Below are positions 53,562 through 62,466 of a DNA stretch of 64,000 nt, one piece after another. Source of the DNA: Planctomycetota bacterium (GTDB lineage Bacteria; Planctomycetota; UBA1135; GCA-002686595). Both the position numbers and the translations under genes were made by a program. The stretch's first letter is position 1. The number at the start of each line of letters is the position of its first letter. The DNA lies in the NCBI GenBank assembly GCA_014237855.1, contig JABACD010000016.1, positions 1-64,000 of the forward strand. Direction: 5' to 3'. The notes under the pieces were generated by a model that did not search any database, was not told the DNA's origin, and saw nothing but the letters and a program-made list of their open reading frames with translations.

Positions 53562-54683
53562 ATGGGATTGATCGACTGGTTCAAGCGTGGCGTGGGCGAG
53601 ATGATGGTGGCGCGTCCGGACGATGCCAAGTCCCAGGTCGTCTGGAAGCACCCCGACCCCACAATTCCGATGAAGTCGCAGCTCACCGTCGAGGCGGATG
53701 AGCTGGCCGTCTTCTTTCGCGATGGAAAGATCGTCGAGTCGATGGAGCCGGGTCGCTACACCCTTGATTCCTCGAACCTGCCCTTTCTCTCCAATCTGGT
53801 CGACAGCTTCACCGGAGGGAACGTCTTCATCAGCGAGGTGTTCTTTGTCTCGATGCGCGAGTTCACCGGGATCAAGTTCGGTGGACGAATCGGCCACGTG
53901 GAAGACCCCAAGAGCGGTATTCCCGTTGAGACCATGGTCCATGGAGAGTTCTCATTCAGGGTCACCGACCCAGAGAGCCTGATCGTCGGCCTGGTGGGCA
54001 TGGGGCGCACGCAGTCTCACCTGGTGCGCTCCTGGATGAAGGAGCAGGTGCTGAAGGTCATTCGTGATCGCACCGCCGAGCTCCTGGTCAAGAAGAAGTG
54101 GCCCCTGCTGGACGTGACCAGCGGTGCCTACACCGAGGAGATCGAGCAAGACGTTCTCAAGGGCATCAGCGAGCACGTTGCCGACTACGGAATCGAGGTC
54201 GTTCGCCTGGGCAACTTCGTGATTGGAATCGACGAAGAGGACTCAGACAACCTCAAGCGTCTGTACACGGACGCGGCCTATCTACGCACGGTCGGCGGCG
54301 TCGGTCAGTACCAGCAGTTTGCTGCTGGGAAGGCGATGATGGGAGCAGGCGAAGGCATGGCCCAGGGCGGCGCTGGAGGAGAAGGGGGAGGCGCCGGTGG
54401 CCTTCTAGGCGGCGCAGGTCTCGGAGTCGGATTCGGAATGGCTCAAATGCTCGTCAAGGATCACAGGGGTGGAGAGGTCCTGGCACCCGCTGCCGCTGGA
54501 ATCGTCTGCGGCCACTGCATGACCAGCGTGCCCGCCGGTTCTTTTTGCGCCAGCTGCGGAAAGGCCCTGAAGGCCGCTGAGACTCCCGCTGAGACGGGCG
54601 CTGGATTCTGCTCGGGCTGTGGAAGCCCCCTCGCCCCCGGGGCGGCCTTCTGCGGGCAGTGCGGTGTCAAGAGAGAAGCCTGA
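53562..54683 (+). CDS. SPFH-domain protein with C-terminal zinc ribbons
   Basis: This 373-residue protein has a virion-core/SPFH type body. WKHPDPTIPMKSQLTVEADELAVFF and GKIVESMEPGRYTLDSSNLPFL open the fold, and the helix VLKGISEHVADYGIEVVRLGNFVI closes it near residue 215. A Gly-rich linker (GGAGGEGGGAGGLLGG) leads to two CxxC zinc ribbons (CGHCMTSVPAGSFCASCG and CSGCGSPLAPGAAFCGQCG). The start at 53562 is behind GAGGAAACGG. The family has been linked to membrane microdomains and to stress systems. It is followed after three bases by the DUF2500 gene. Confidence 0.88.
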   Translation: MGLIDWFKRGVGEMMVARPDDAKSQVVWKHPDPTIPMKSQLTVEADELAVFFRDGKIVESMEPGRYTLDSSNLPFLSNLVDSFTGGNVFISEVFFVSMREFTGIKFGGRIGHVEDPKSGIPVETMVHGEFSFRVTDPESLIVGLVGMGRTQSHLVRSWMKEQVLKVIRDRTAELLVKKKWPLLDVTSGAYTEEIEQDVLKGISEHVADYGIEVVRLGNFVIGIDEEDSDNLKRLYTDAAYLRTVGGVGQYQQFAAGKAMMGAGEGMAQGGAGGEGGGAGGLLGGAGLGVGFGMAQMLVKDHRGGEVLAPAAAGIVCGHCMTSVPAGSFCASCGKALKAAETPAETGAGFCSGCGSPLAPGAAFCGQCGVKREA

Positions 54684-54686
54684 CCA

Positions 54687-55313
54687 TTGGCCGAGGTAAG
54701 AAAGTGCGCGAACTGCGGAGCCATCCCCACAGCTGGCGACATGCGGTATTGCGGCTTCTGCGGCAAGGAGCTGCCATCCATCCATCCGCCTGCTGCCCCG
54801 ATCCGAACTCCCTTCGGTGACCTGGAATCCCGTTTCGCGGCCATGGAAGCTCACCCCTCCATGGAGGGCGTTCTTGCGCATGCGCCCGGTACCCGTGGGA
54901 TCGCTGCTGGGCACACAGCCCGGGGTGTCTTCGGCATCGTGTTTAGTGTGATTGCCCTGGGGATGTTCATGTTCACCTTGATGATCTTTGGCCCCTTTGC
55001 TGTCTTCCCGCTGATATTCATCGTAGTTGGCGTGCTCGTCGCAATGAGCGGCTTCAAGAAGTCGGCAAAGTTCCAATCCTCCCCGCTAGAGCGCGTGAAA
55101 GCAGTCGTTGTCGATGAGCGGGTGCGCATCTCCGGTGGTGGCAGGAACTCATCCTCCAGGACGCACTACTTTGCCACCTTGCAAGACAAGGAGAACAACC
55201 GTCAGGAGTACATGGTCGACGAGGCAACGGCCTCAACGATCGCACCAGGCGACATCGGCGTAGCATTCATCAAGGCTTCATACATGCTGGACTTTCGACG
55301 CATCGAGGTGTGA
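54687..55313 (+). CDS. Zinc-ribbon membrane protein with DUF2500 domain
   Basis: This 208-residue protein has an N-terminal zinc ribbon (CANCGAIPTAGDMRYCGFCG), two membrane helices near 80-125 (VFGIVFSVIALGMFMF and PFAVFPLIFIVVGVLVAM) and a C-terminal DUF2500-like domain (VKAVVVDERVRISGGG, THYFATLQDKENNRQEYM). The start is a TTG at 54687, three bases after the previous stop, so the gene is in the SPFH operon. The ribbon type resembles that of the SPFH protein, which suggests both bind a common partner. The operon ends at the hairpin at 55348-55372. Confidence 0.8.
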   Translation: MAEVRKCANCGAIPTAGDMRYCGFCGKELPSIHPPAAPIRTPFGDLESRFAAMEAHPSMEGVLAHAPGTRGIAAGHTARGVFGIVFSVIALGMFMFTLMIFGPFAVFPLIFIVVGVLVAMSGFKKSAKFQSSPLERVKAVVVDERVRISGGGRNSSSRTHYFATLQDKENNRQEYMVDEATASTIAPGDIGVAFIKASYMLDFRRIEV

Positions 55314-55347
55314 GGGTTCCTCGACCAGGCCTCAGACACAAATGAAA

Positions 55348-55372
55348 AGAGCCGCTCCTGAGGAGCGGCTCT
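55348..55372 (+). terminator. Hairpin terminator of the SPFH operon
   Basis: AGAGCCGCTCC pairs perfectly with GGAGCGGCTCT over 11 bp around TGA, 35 bases past the stop at 55313. There is an A-run before it but no T-run after. Confidence 0.75.
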
Positions 55373-55694
55373 CACGATCGCTAGGAATCGAGTTCTCGAC
55401 TCTTTGGCGAGCAGAGCAGGGCGCCGTCGAGAATCGTTCAGTTGATCCCCCCAGAGCTTCCACCCTGGACCGAACGTTCTCGACGGACACACAGTGTTCA
55501 CCTTCTCGCGCACCGCTTTAGGTGGCGCACTCCCAGAGCTTCAACGCAAGTGCAAGTTCCGCGATGAAGCCGGGTGTGTGTTCCGGTGATCTTGGTGGCG
55601 CCCTGGCGACTTTACGTCGGGTTGCCACCCTGCTTGATCCTGTACGCCAGTCAGAGGCTGTGGTTGCCAGCAATTCGACAATTGGCTCTTTTGT
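55373..55694. other. Intergenic region with an imperfect inverted repeat
   Basis: This stretch lies between convergent genes. It holds an imperfect inverted repeat, CCGTCGAGAATCGTTC (55424-55439) against GAACGTTCTCGACGG (55472-55485), with one extra base in one arm. A plus-strand frame at 55522-55761 runs into the MOSC gene antisense and is not supported. No promoter is required here by the flanking genes. Confidence 0.4.
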
Positions 55695-56237
55695 TTACAA
55701 AGGAGCCGACTTTGGGCGCTTGATTCGAATGGTATCGCCCACCTGCATCTCCCCGGCCTGAATGACCATGCAGATCACTCCCCGACCCCGGCGTCCCCTC
55801 CGGTTGGCCCGTAGCACCCTCTTCACGGCCGTCTTACCGAACCGCTCGAGGAACTTGCCACAGGGCTGATGCTGCTGGGGGGAGATCTCGAGTACCGCGG
55901 ATCCGATCTCCAGCTGTGAGGCCACGGGTAGGTTCGCCTCGGAGAGGTCGAGGTCCACGTGTAAATTATCGCCGCTGAGGGCGCATTGCTCTGGCCCCTT
56001 GGCAAGCGACGAGATCACGTGAATGTTGATCAGGCTGATCTGGTCTTGACCCGTGCGCTCGCTGTCGACGGACCAGCGATCTCCGTGCATCCCAAGCTCG
56101 GGGGAGACCTCAGCGACCTCCACGATCTTCCTGGTACCTTCCGCCGGACGCAGCACGAGCCCGACCAGACGGCCCTCGTCCTTCGGGGAGGCCGGCAATC
56201 TGTTGAACCAGCGGTCGAAACGCCTGCTGAAGTCCAT
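55695..56237 (-). CDS. MOSC-domain protein
   Basis: This 180-residue protein matches the MOSC domain: QISLINIHVISSLA, GDNLHVDLDLSEANLPVASQLEIGSAVLEIS, QPCGKFLERFG with the Cys expected to carry sulfur or molybdenum, then RRGRGVICMVIQAGEMQVGDTIRI. It has no other domain. MOSC proteins bind the molybdenum cofactor or pass sulfur to it. It lies about 3.5 kb from the molybdoenzyme gene pair, so a link to molybdenum cofactor handling is plausible but not proven. Its start is 35 bases after the TrpD-like gene stop. Confidence 0.85.
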   Translation of the reverse strand: MDFSRRFDRWFNRLPASPKDEGRLVGLVLRPAEGTRKIVEVAEVSPELGMHGDRWSVDSERTGQDQISLINIHVISSLAKGPEQCALSGDNLHVDLDLSEANLPVASQLEIGSAVLEISPQQHQPCGKFLERFGKTAVKRVLRANRRGRRGRGVICMVIQAGEMQVGDTIRIKRPKSAPL

Positions 56238-56272
56238 CGGATCGTTGTTCCAGCCCTCCGCCGATCCCTGGC

Positions 56273-57340
56273 TCAGCCCTGAAGCTCGCGCAGGTCATTC
56301 AAGACCTTTGATGCGGCACCTGAGTCCAGCGAGCTGATGGCCGAATCGACGCCCTCGGCAAGAGTCATGCACCTGCCCCCGGCCTTGAGAATCAGTGCAG
56401 CCCCCAGCAAGGCTGCGTTCCGGGCTGGCCCCGGCTCTCCCGCGAGCACGAGGGCATTCATCTCCCCGGCAGCCTTGACCAGCGCAGGGTTGTCGCCGGC
56501 TCCCTGACCGTCCGGTGCAGGACTGAAGAGGGGCAGCTCGGGCTCGGCACCACTGGAGAGCCCGAAGTCCTCCGGCTCGACCACCAGGGAGACGAGGTGC
56601 TCACCAGAGAGCTCGATCCCCCGAGTGCGCTTGCGAACCGAGGGAGTCGTGCCACCCTCAACCCCCTGAATGGCGCAAGCTCGCTTGTGACCAAGGCTCT
56701 GCATGACCTCGACGGCGACCCCCAGAACGGGGCCTGACTGGGCCCCCACAACCACGGCTGCACTTGCAGGACAGATCAACTTCTCGACCGTGGAGAGCGC
56801 AGTCCGCATCACCACTCCATCTCGCACAGGTCTCAGGCTCATCAGCGAGGGCAGCATTCCACTCACAGCGAGGGCCGCGAAGCGCGTTTGATTGACCCAG
56901 GACTCGGCCTCACCTGGGTCCCAGGTCATGCTTGCGCCCAGGAACTCGAGGACGTTGGCTGACGTCAATCCCCGAGTCGGCGGCACATTCCGATCAGAAT
57001 TGATCAGCACGCGAACGCCAGCTCCCGCGGCAATCAGGCCCGAGGCCACCTCCATGGGGGATGCAATTTCGGTTCCTGAAATTGGAGGACAGACACAGAC
57101 GAGCCCGGGCATCCCCTCACAAGGAAGTGTCGCATGGGCACGAGCAGCCGCGGCGAACCCGCCGATCTCATCTACGGTCGTACCTTTCGAGCGCATCGCC
57201 ACGAGAAAGGCCGCCACCGTCGCATCATTCTCCGTTCGCGACAGGATGGCGTCGAAGGCCTTATAGGCCTCCTGCCGGGTCAGGTTTCGCAAGACCTTGC
57301 TGCCGGGGGTGATGGTGCGAAGGAGGTCGCGAAGACTCAT
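56273..57340 (-). CDS. TrpD-like phosphoribosyltransferase homologue
   Basis: This 355-residue protein has the class IV phosphoribosyltransferase fold of the anthranilate phosphoribosyltransferase family. The N-terminal helical lobe is LTRQEAYKAFDAILSRTENDATVAAFLVAMRSKGTTVDEI. After that come NVLEFLGASMTW and an RPVRDGVVMRT segment. The family loop GTGGD is not conserved (VCPPISGTEIASPMEV instead). It resembles the TrpD2/YbiB branch, whose members may bind nucleic acids rather than make tryptophan. No trp genes are nearby. Function not assigned. Confidence 0.75.
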   Translation of the reverse strand: MSLRDLLRTITPGSKVLRNLTRQEAYKAFDAILSRTENDATVAAFLVAMRSKGTTVDEIGGFAAAARAHATLPCEGMPGLVCVCPPISGTEIASPMEVASGLIAAGAGVRVLINSDRNVPPTRGLTSANVLEFLGASMTWDPGEAESWVNQTRFAALAVSGMLPSLMSLRPVRDGVVMRTALSTVEKLICPASAAVVVGAQSGPVLGVAVEVMQSLGHKRACAIQGVEGGTTPSVRKRTRGIELSGEHLVSLVVEPEDFGLSSGAEPELPLFSPAPDGQGAGDNPALVKAAGEMNALVLAGEPGPARNAALLGAALILKAGGRCMTLAEGVDSAISSLDSGAASKVLNDLRELQG

Positions 57341-57581
57341 TGATCCCCTTCCGGTTGGGAGGCTGGAGCAAATCGGAGACGAATCGAATTCGAAGGGAAT
57401 TCTGGCCGAGTGCCAAGGGTAGCAAAGGGGACCAAATCCTAGGAAGGATCTCCGTTCGATTGTCGAATCACTGCGGTTTGAAGACCTCTCGAGCGTAGCG
57501 AATCCCGGTTTGGCGGGTATCTTCGGTCAGTCGCAGCCCTGATCTTCCAGCGATCTCTCAGCACCAAATCCCACGCCAGCA

Positions 57582-58625
57582 ATGATTCGACCTCTATCAG
57601 CCGTCCTGCTCACGGCTCTCGCGCCCCTTGCGAGAGCAGACATGGTGCAGCTGACGGACGGCACTCAACTCGACGGCTTTTGGCTGGAAGACACGAGCAC
57701 TCACATCATATTTCAGGTCAGTGGTGAGTCGAAACCGCGAAAGCTGAAGCGCGCAGAGGTCGAAGTCTTCGAGCTGACCTTCCCTTCCGAAGAAGAGCGC
57801 ATTGCTGCAGACCCCAACTGGTCTGTCGAACGCGAGACTCAGGCCATAGCTCAGTACTTCTTGCCGGAGCAAGCCGGAGAGGTAGAGGTGGTGCGCTCCA
57901 AGCACTACATCATCTTCTCTACAGCATCCGGGGCCGACCGCGTGGCCAAGGCGATGGAAGAGATCTACAAGGCCTTCGAGAAGACGTTCCCCTTTGAAGA
58001 GCCCGCGGGCGCACCCCTGCTCCCCGTCTTCCTGCTCAAGGACCACGGAGAATACACCGAGTGGTCAATGCGCTCGACCGGCTGGAGCCGCGAGGAGGCC
58101 GCCCGCTCTGCTGGGCACGCCTACAGGGACTACTTCGCTACCTACTTCACTGGAGGAGCCGATGCGACCATGTATCACGAGGCTGGCCATCAGCTGGTTG
58201 GGAACCGGTTGATGCTCAACGGAGGCGGCTCATGGTTCCAAGAAGGCATGGCCGTCTACTTCGAGGACAGGTGGAAGAAGAGCACCAGGCTCTCCAGCGT
58301 CGCATCCGGCATGATCAAGTCTGATCGGTACACCAAGTTTCGTGTGCTCTTTGATGTGCAGAGCTTGCTGCACTCCGTTGGAGATAGCACCCGAGGCAGC
58401 ATCGCTGGCCAGCGATACACACAGTCCGGAACCATCATCAACTTCCTGGTCGAGGGTGAGCTGAAGAAGAACTTCAGCAAGATGCTCGACGAACTTCGCA
58501 ACTACCGCGGAAATCCATCCAAGGGCGACACCGCTGTGGATGAGCACATGTGGGACACGATCTTTCGCAAGGCCTACGGTCTGAATATCGACGAGGTCGA
58601 AGCCCTCTGGAAGGAGCACTTCTAG
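57582..58625 (+). CDS. Secreted HExxH peptidase-like protein (DUF1570 type)
   Basis: This 347-residue protein has a signal peptide (SAVLLTALAPLARA) and a short beta domain (MVQLTDGTQLDGFWLE). From residue 200 it carries YHEAGHQLVGNRL (HExxH) with WFQEGMAVYFED about 25 residues later, fitting the third zinc ligand of gluzincins. The build follows the DUF1570-like planctomycete peptidase family. It is probably exported to the periplasm. It ends 4 bases before the next gene, so the two are likely co-transcribed. Confidence 0.83.
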   Translation: MIRPLSAVLLTALAPLARADMVQLTDGTQLDGFWLEDTSTHIIFQVSGESKPRKLKRAEVEVFELTFPSEEERIAADPNWSVERETQAIAQYFLPEQAGEVEVVRSKHYIIFSTASGADRVAKAMEEIYKAFEKTFPFEEPAGAPLLPVFLLKDHGEYTEWSMRSTGWSREEAARSAGHAYRDYFATYFTGGADATMYHEAGHQLVGNRLMLNGGGSWFQEGMAVYFEDRWKKSTRLSSVASGMIKSDRYTKFRVLFDVQSLLHSVGDSTRGSIAGQRYTQSGTIINFLVEGELKKNFSKMLDELRNYRGNPSKGDTAVDEHMWDTIFRKAYGLNIDEVEALWKEHF

Positions 58626-58629
58626 GCTC

Positions 58630-59667
58630 ATGCTCAAGCTCTATGCCTTCCTCCTGACTCTCGTGGTCTTCGGATCGATCGGGGTGCCCGCGGTGGTCCA
58701 CTCTGCCCCGGAGATGACGGTCAAGGTCGAGAGTCTTGGGCTGCAGTTCGAGCCCCCCCAGAAGTGGCGGCTCTCTCGAGAGTCCACTCCCGAGCAGCTC
58801 GTGCTCTATCCGGGAAAGACGAAGACCATCCCTCTATTGCGGGTCCGGACCTTCCAGGGCGACTTCTCAACCGAAGACCGACTCGCTGCGATGACGAGAG
58901 GTCTCCCCGAAGAGGAGGCCAACGTGCACTTCATTTCCTCCAAGAAGTGGGCTCACGAGAGGCGCCGCTACGAGACGGCAACAGTGGAGTTCAAGAAGGG
59001 GTCTCGGGAGTGGTATGGCCTGTTCACCCTCGTCACGCAGCCGAGGCGCTTGCAGCATGGCTTCTGGCTCTTTGGCAAGAAGAAGGACGTCGACCGTCAG
59101 TGGGAGGTCGTCAAGGCCTCGATCATCACCGCGCGTAGCATCAGGCTGGTCGGCAGCGAAGATGAGTCCACTGAAGACAGCGAGCCGGAACAGGCTGTGG
59201 CCAAGGAAGCCGCATGGTCTGACCCCAAGAGTGGTCTGAGTATCGCCAGCTGGCCAGCAGGATTCACCCCCGATGACAGCTCCCTCAAACGCTTTCACAA
59301 GAGTGGAATCGAGCTCCTGCCCGTCGATACCAAGGCACACAAGTCAACGGCCTTCCTCCTGACCTGCAAGCTCAAGGCCAAGGATGGAGCTGCGATGGAT
59401 GCCGCAGCGAGCCTCCACACCGAACTTGGCGAGAAGAGCACGGTTCGTGACCTTCGGCGCATCCCTGTCCGTGTCGGCGGCGAAGAGGCAGCCCTGATCA
59501 AGTGGGTCGATGAGGCCGGCTCAAGTCCGATCGCCTACCAGGTGCACTTCGTGCAGAAGGATGACCGATCCTTCTACATCGAGTACAGCGCTGCGGAGGC
59601 CTGGTCCCGCGCACGAAGCCGTCGCTCGCTCCTCAAGGACTTCATCGCCGGCATCTCACTCGACTAG
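58630..59667 (+). CDS. Exported hypothetical protein
   Basis: This 345-residue protein has a signal peptide (LYAFLLTLVVFGSIGVPAVVHS). The mature part seems to repeat one fold twice. The first copy runs from LGLQFEPPQKWRL to about residue 165, the second from SGLSIASWPAGF to the end. Both open with a phrase about a substrate-like beta strand and contain a late LxGF/SFYIEYS-type strand. A Glu-rich linker (SEDESTEDSEPEQA) sits between. No family was recognised. The gene pairs with the peptidase-like gene just upstream. Confidence 0.75.
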   Translation: MLKLYAFLLTLVVFGSIGVPAVVHSAPEMTVKVESLGLQFEPPQKWRLSRESTPEQLVLYPGKTKTIPLLRVRTFQGDFSTEDRLAAMTRGLPEEEANVHFISSKKWAHERRRYETATVEFKKGSREWYGLFTLVTQPRRLQHGFWLFGKKKDVDRQWEVVKASIITARSIRLVGSEDESTEDSEPEQAVAKEAAWSDPKSGLSIASWPAGFTPDDSSLKRFHKSGIELLPVDTKAHKSTAFLLTCKLKAKDGAAMDAAASLHTELGEKSTVRDLRRIPVRVGGEEAALIKWVDEAGSSPIAYQVHFVQKDDRSFYIEYSAAEAWSRARSRRSLLKDFIAGISLD

Positions 59668-59673
59668 ATCGAG

Positions 59674-59707
59674 AGGGGGCCGGGTCCCTCGCGGAACTCG
59701 GCCCCCT
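59674..59707 (+). terminator. GC-rich hairpin terminator
   Basis: AGGGGGCCG pairs with CGGCCCCCT over 9 bp around a 16-base loop, just past the stop at 59667 and before the convergent amidohydrolase gene ending at 59743. No T-run. Confidence 0.6.
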
Positions 59708-59742
59708 GGATAACTCGTTGGGCCCTCGTGGGCCCGGCGCAG

Positions 59743-61188
59743 CTAGTCGTCGCTGCCTTCTTCTTCGGCGTCACCTTCGACGCTCTCCTCTTCGCCGTCA
59801 TCGTTCTCTCCTGCATCGAGCCTTTCTTCAGGAGCAATCGAGGCATCTGCACGAGGGCGGATATGGGCAAAGAACATCTCGTCCTCCTTGTCATAGACCT
59901 GCTCGCCATCAACAACGGCGTATTGCACGAAGGTCTGATAGTGCAAGAGGTCTCCATCGGTGACGATCAGATCGCAGTCCTTGCCAACCTCAAGCGTGCC
60001 GACTCGATGGTCGATCCCCATCATCCGCGCAGGCACAATCGTGATTGAAGCCAAGGCCAGTTCCTCCGAGAGGCCCCCACGGATGGCAAAGCCAACCTCG
60101 ATAGGAAGGTGCATGATATCGCGACCAACGATGCCGCCCAGATCCACTCCCTTGCCCGCAGGGACAATTGCAATGGGGACACCGGCCTGAGCAAGCAATG
60201 CCCCGTTCTCAATACTGGAGCCACCTTCGCGTACGAGGGTCTCATTCTTGTCGCGACGGTCTCGCGCAGTGATGATCGCCATGGCTCCGGCACGGCCAAG
60301 TTCATCCGCAACAGTCCAACCCTCGCGGCATCCATCAATGACCGGGCGGAACCCAAACTCCTGGGCAAGGCGTGCGATGGCCAGCAAATCGCCGCGGTCG
60401 CTCGCCCGGAACCGTCCCAGGACATTGCCTCGAAGTACATTCAGGACATTCGGGTCGACGCCTTTCTTATCTGGCTCCTTCAACTCCTTGTCCTTCTTGA
60501 CGTCGATCTCCCAACGGCGGTACTTCACCAGGTAGTCTCGCGCAGCGATGAGCTTCTCTCGTAGCGCTCGCTTTGAGGCCGCGCTGTTGTAGCTCATCGA
60601 TGCATAGGTTGATTCGCTCAGGACAATCCCGTCGAAGTCGTAGGGCAACCCATGCTCGGTGCTCATGTAGCGCTTGAGCTTGATTGCAGAGCGTCCAGAG
60701 CCGGTTGAGGTGATGCCAGCCGCAAGCCCCAGCACCATGCTCTGCGAGAAGGGATTGACTGAGTTACGGAAGTCTCCGCTGGTACCAGCCAGACCGGAAG
60801 AACTGATCGCCACCAGGCCGGGATAGACCCTCAAGCCCTTCGCGTCCAGGATTTGCACACGGAAGTCACGCTCATCCTCAGGCACATCGAGGTAGTAGTC
60901 TCGGCCTGGTACCTCGAGGTTGTAGCCGATCTCGACAATCTTGCCGTTCTTCCCGAGAACCGACGCGTCCCGTAAGACCTGGCCGGTGCCCGTGTGTACC
61001 TCGGCATTCTCGACGAGAAAATACCGGTCCTTGTCTTCCTCTGGAATTGCCTTCGACTCTTCCTCTTCATCCTTGTCGTCATCGTCATCGAGCCACAGGG
61101 CCGACGACGCATGGACAGGGGAGGGCAAGGCGTAGAGTGCAAGTGCACAAGACGTGATCCAGGTTGTAGAACTCTTCAGGGTCTTCAT
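59743..61188 (-). CDS. Amidohydrolase-fold protein lacking the HxH motif, with acidic tail
   Basis: This 481-residue protein has a signal peptide (TSCALALYALPSPVHA). An acidic stretch (DDDDDKDEEEES) follows, then the imidazolonepropionase-like composite fold: FLVENAEVHTGTGQVL, KNGKIVEIGY, GLRVYPGLVAISSSG and LGTLEVGKDCDLIVTDGD-like C-terminal motif. Where active members have PGLVDxHxH, it has PGLVAISSSGL, so the first two metal ligands are missing. It ends in an acidic tail. Its ATG overlaps the previous stop as TGATG. It may be a non-catalytic partner. Confidence 0.85.
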   Translation of the reverse strand: MKTLKSSTTWITSCALALYALPSPVHASSALWLDDDDDKDEEEESKAIPEEDKDRYFLVENAEVHTGTGQVLRDASVLGKNGKIVEIGYNLEVPGRDYYLDVPEDERDFRVQILDAKGLRVYPGLVAISSSGLAGTSGDFRNSVNPFSQSMVLGLAAGITSTGSGRSAIKLKRYMSTEHGLPYDFDGIVLSESTYASMSYNSAASKRALREKLIAARDYLVKYRRWEIDVKKDKELKEPDKKGVDPNVLNVLRGNVLGRFRASDRGDLLAIARLAQEFGFRPVIDGCREGWTVADELGRAGAMAIITARDRRDKNETLVREGGSSIENGALLAQAGVPIAIVPAGKGVDLGGIVGRDIMHLPIEVGFAIRGGLSEELALASITIVPARMMGIDHRVGTLEVGKDCDLIVTDGDLLHYQTFVQYAVVDGEQVYDKEDEMFFAHIRPRADASIAPEERLDAGENDDGEEESVEGDAEEEGSDD

Positions 61189-62432
61189 CAGTTCACCTCT
61201 CCAGAGACGATCTTGCCTTCGAGCATCACAGCTTCGATCTCGGTTCCCGGCTCGAACGGGTCCGACTTGAAGAAGAGAATGTTTGCGTCCTTGCCTGCGG
61301 AGAGGCTGCCTAGCCGCTCTCCCAAGCCCAGGATTTCGGCAGGCTCATGAGTCAGCGCCCGCAAGGCAACGTCTCGCGGTAGCCCAGCCTTGATCAGTTC
61401 GCCTGTATCCTTCAGCCAGCTCTGGTGGTTGCTGAGCGAATCACTTCGTGGGATCAGCACCAGCTTGGCGCCCGCCTCACTCAGCTCCATTGGAAGGTTC
61501 CGCAGGCGTCTCGTGTTCGGATGCATGCTGAGCGAGGGCTCCATGACCACGCGGCAACCCAGCTCACCGAGCTCGCGCTTCACGTAGAAGATGTTCAAGC
61601 TCCGATTGACCGGGATTCGCAGGTCCCAGTCGAAGTCCTCGTCATCGATGGCGTCGATCAAGTGAAGATAATCCCCGGCAGACCCTATTGAGATCAGAGC
61701 GCGAAGCTCTCGGTCTCGCAGCTGCTGGAAAGCCTTTGCCTTTGCATCGGGAACAGGGGGGACATAGGGGCCGACTTCAGCGACCTTCTTGTCGTCGTCG
61801 TCCTTCTTCTTCTTCTTGTCCTTCTCAGCCTTTTCCTTGGCCTTCTCCCACTTCTCGTGGGCCTTGGTTTCCTTCTCGATGTACTCATCCGCCTTCTCGA
61901 ATCCATCCGTGATCATCTTCTTGGAGCTCGAGTTGGAGCGCAGAAGCATCTTCAGATAGACGTCATCCTGAACGATCATCTCGGCCTTGTCCTTGCCATG
62001 AGGACGGATCGCGACCGCTCGACCAGGGATGCCGTTGCCCGCCGGGTAGAGCCCCAGTGTTGTCACGCCGGCATCGAGGATTTCGGGATAGTAGATGTAC
62101 CCAGGGTACAGCTCATCGGAAGCCAATTGCTGTGGCTGTGAGTCATTGCTGCCCCTGCTATCCATACCCTGTCGAGAGTAGGCGTTCACGAGCCCGGGAA
62201 TGGCCACCGAATCGGGGCCAAGATCAACGACACGAATGCCTCGTTCGATGGGCAGGTCCTCTCCAACAACGGCGATCTTTCCATCCTCGACGAGGATCAC
62301 CGCATTGTGAATCGTTCCATCACTGACCGTCTCTGCCTTGGCAACCTTGATCGCCATGACATCCGGCATTGCCAGACCAGGAGTGGGCGCGAGCACCGAG
62401 CTCGTGGCCATGAGAATCGTATTTAGGATCAT
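61188..62432 (-). CDS. Amidohydrolase-fold protein lacking the HxH motif, with Lys/Asp-rich insertion
   Basis: This 414-residue protein has a signal peptide (LNTILMATSSVLAPTPGLA) and starts at the ATG at 62432. The fold is an imidazolonepropionase-like amidohydrolase (SDGTIHNAVILVEDGKIAVVG, SVAIPGLVNAYSRQG). The PGLVDxHxH ligands are replaced by VNAYSRQ. In the middle is a Lys/Glu/Asp-rich insertion (about 180-235, ending KKKKKDDDDKK) of coiled-coil character. The C-terminal motif LGSLSAGKDANILFFKSDP is normal. Its TGA overlaps the next ATG as TGATG. Confidence 0.85.
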   Translation of the reverse strand: MILNTILMATSSVLAPTPGLAMPDVMAIKVAKAETVSDGTIHNAVILVEDGKIAVVGEDLPIERGIRVVDLGPDSVAIPGLVNAYSRQGMDSRGSNDSQPQQLASDELYPGYIYYPEILDAGVTTLGLYPAGNGIPGRAVAIRPHGKDKAEMIVQDDVYLKMLLRSNSSSKKMITDGFEKADEYIEKETKAHEKWEKAKEKAEKDKKKKKDDDDKKVAEVGPYVPPVPDAKAKAFQQLRDRELRALISIGSAGDYLHLIDAIDDEDFDWDLRIPVNRSLNIFYVKRELGELGCRVVMEPSLSMHPNTRRLRNLPMELSEAGAKLVLIPRSDSLSNHQSWLKDTGELIKAGLPRDVALRALTHEPAEILGLGERLGSLSAGKDANILFFKSDPFEPGTEIEAVMLEGKIVSGEVN

Positions 62433-62466
62433 CGTTCTTTCTTTGGCGCTCTGAGTTCTTCTGAGA

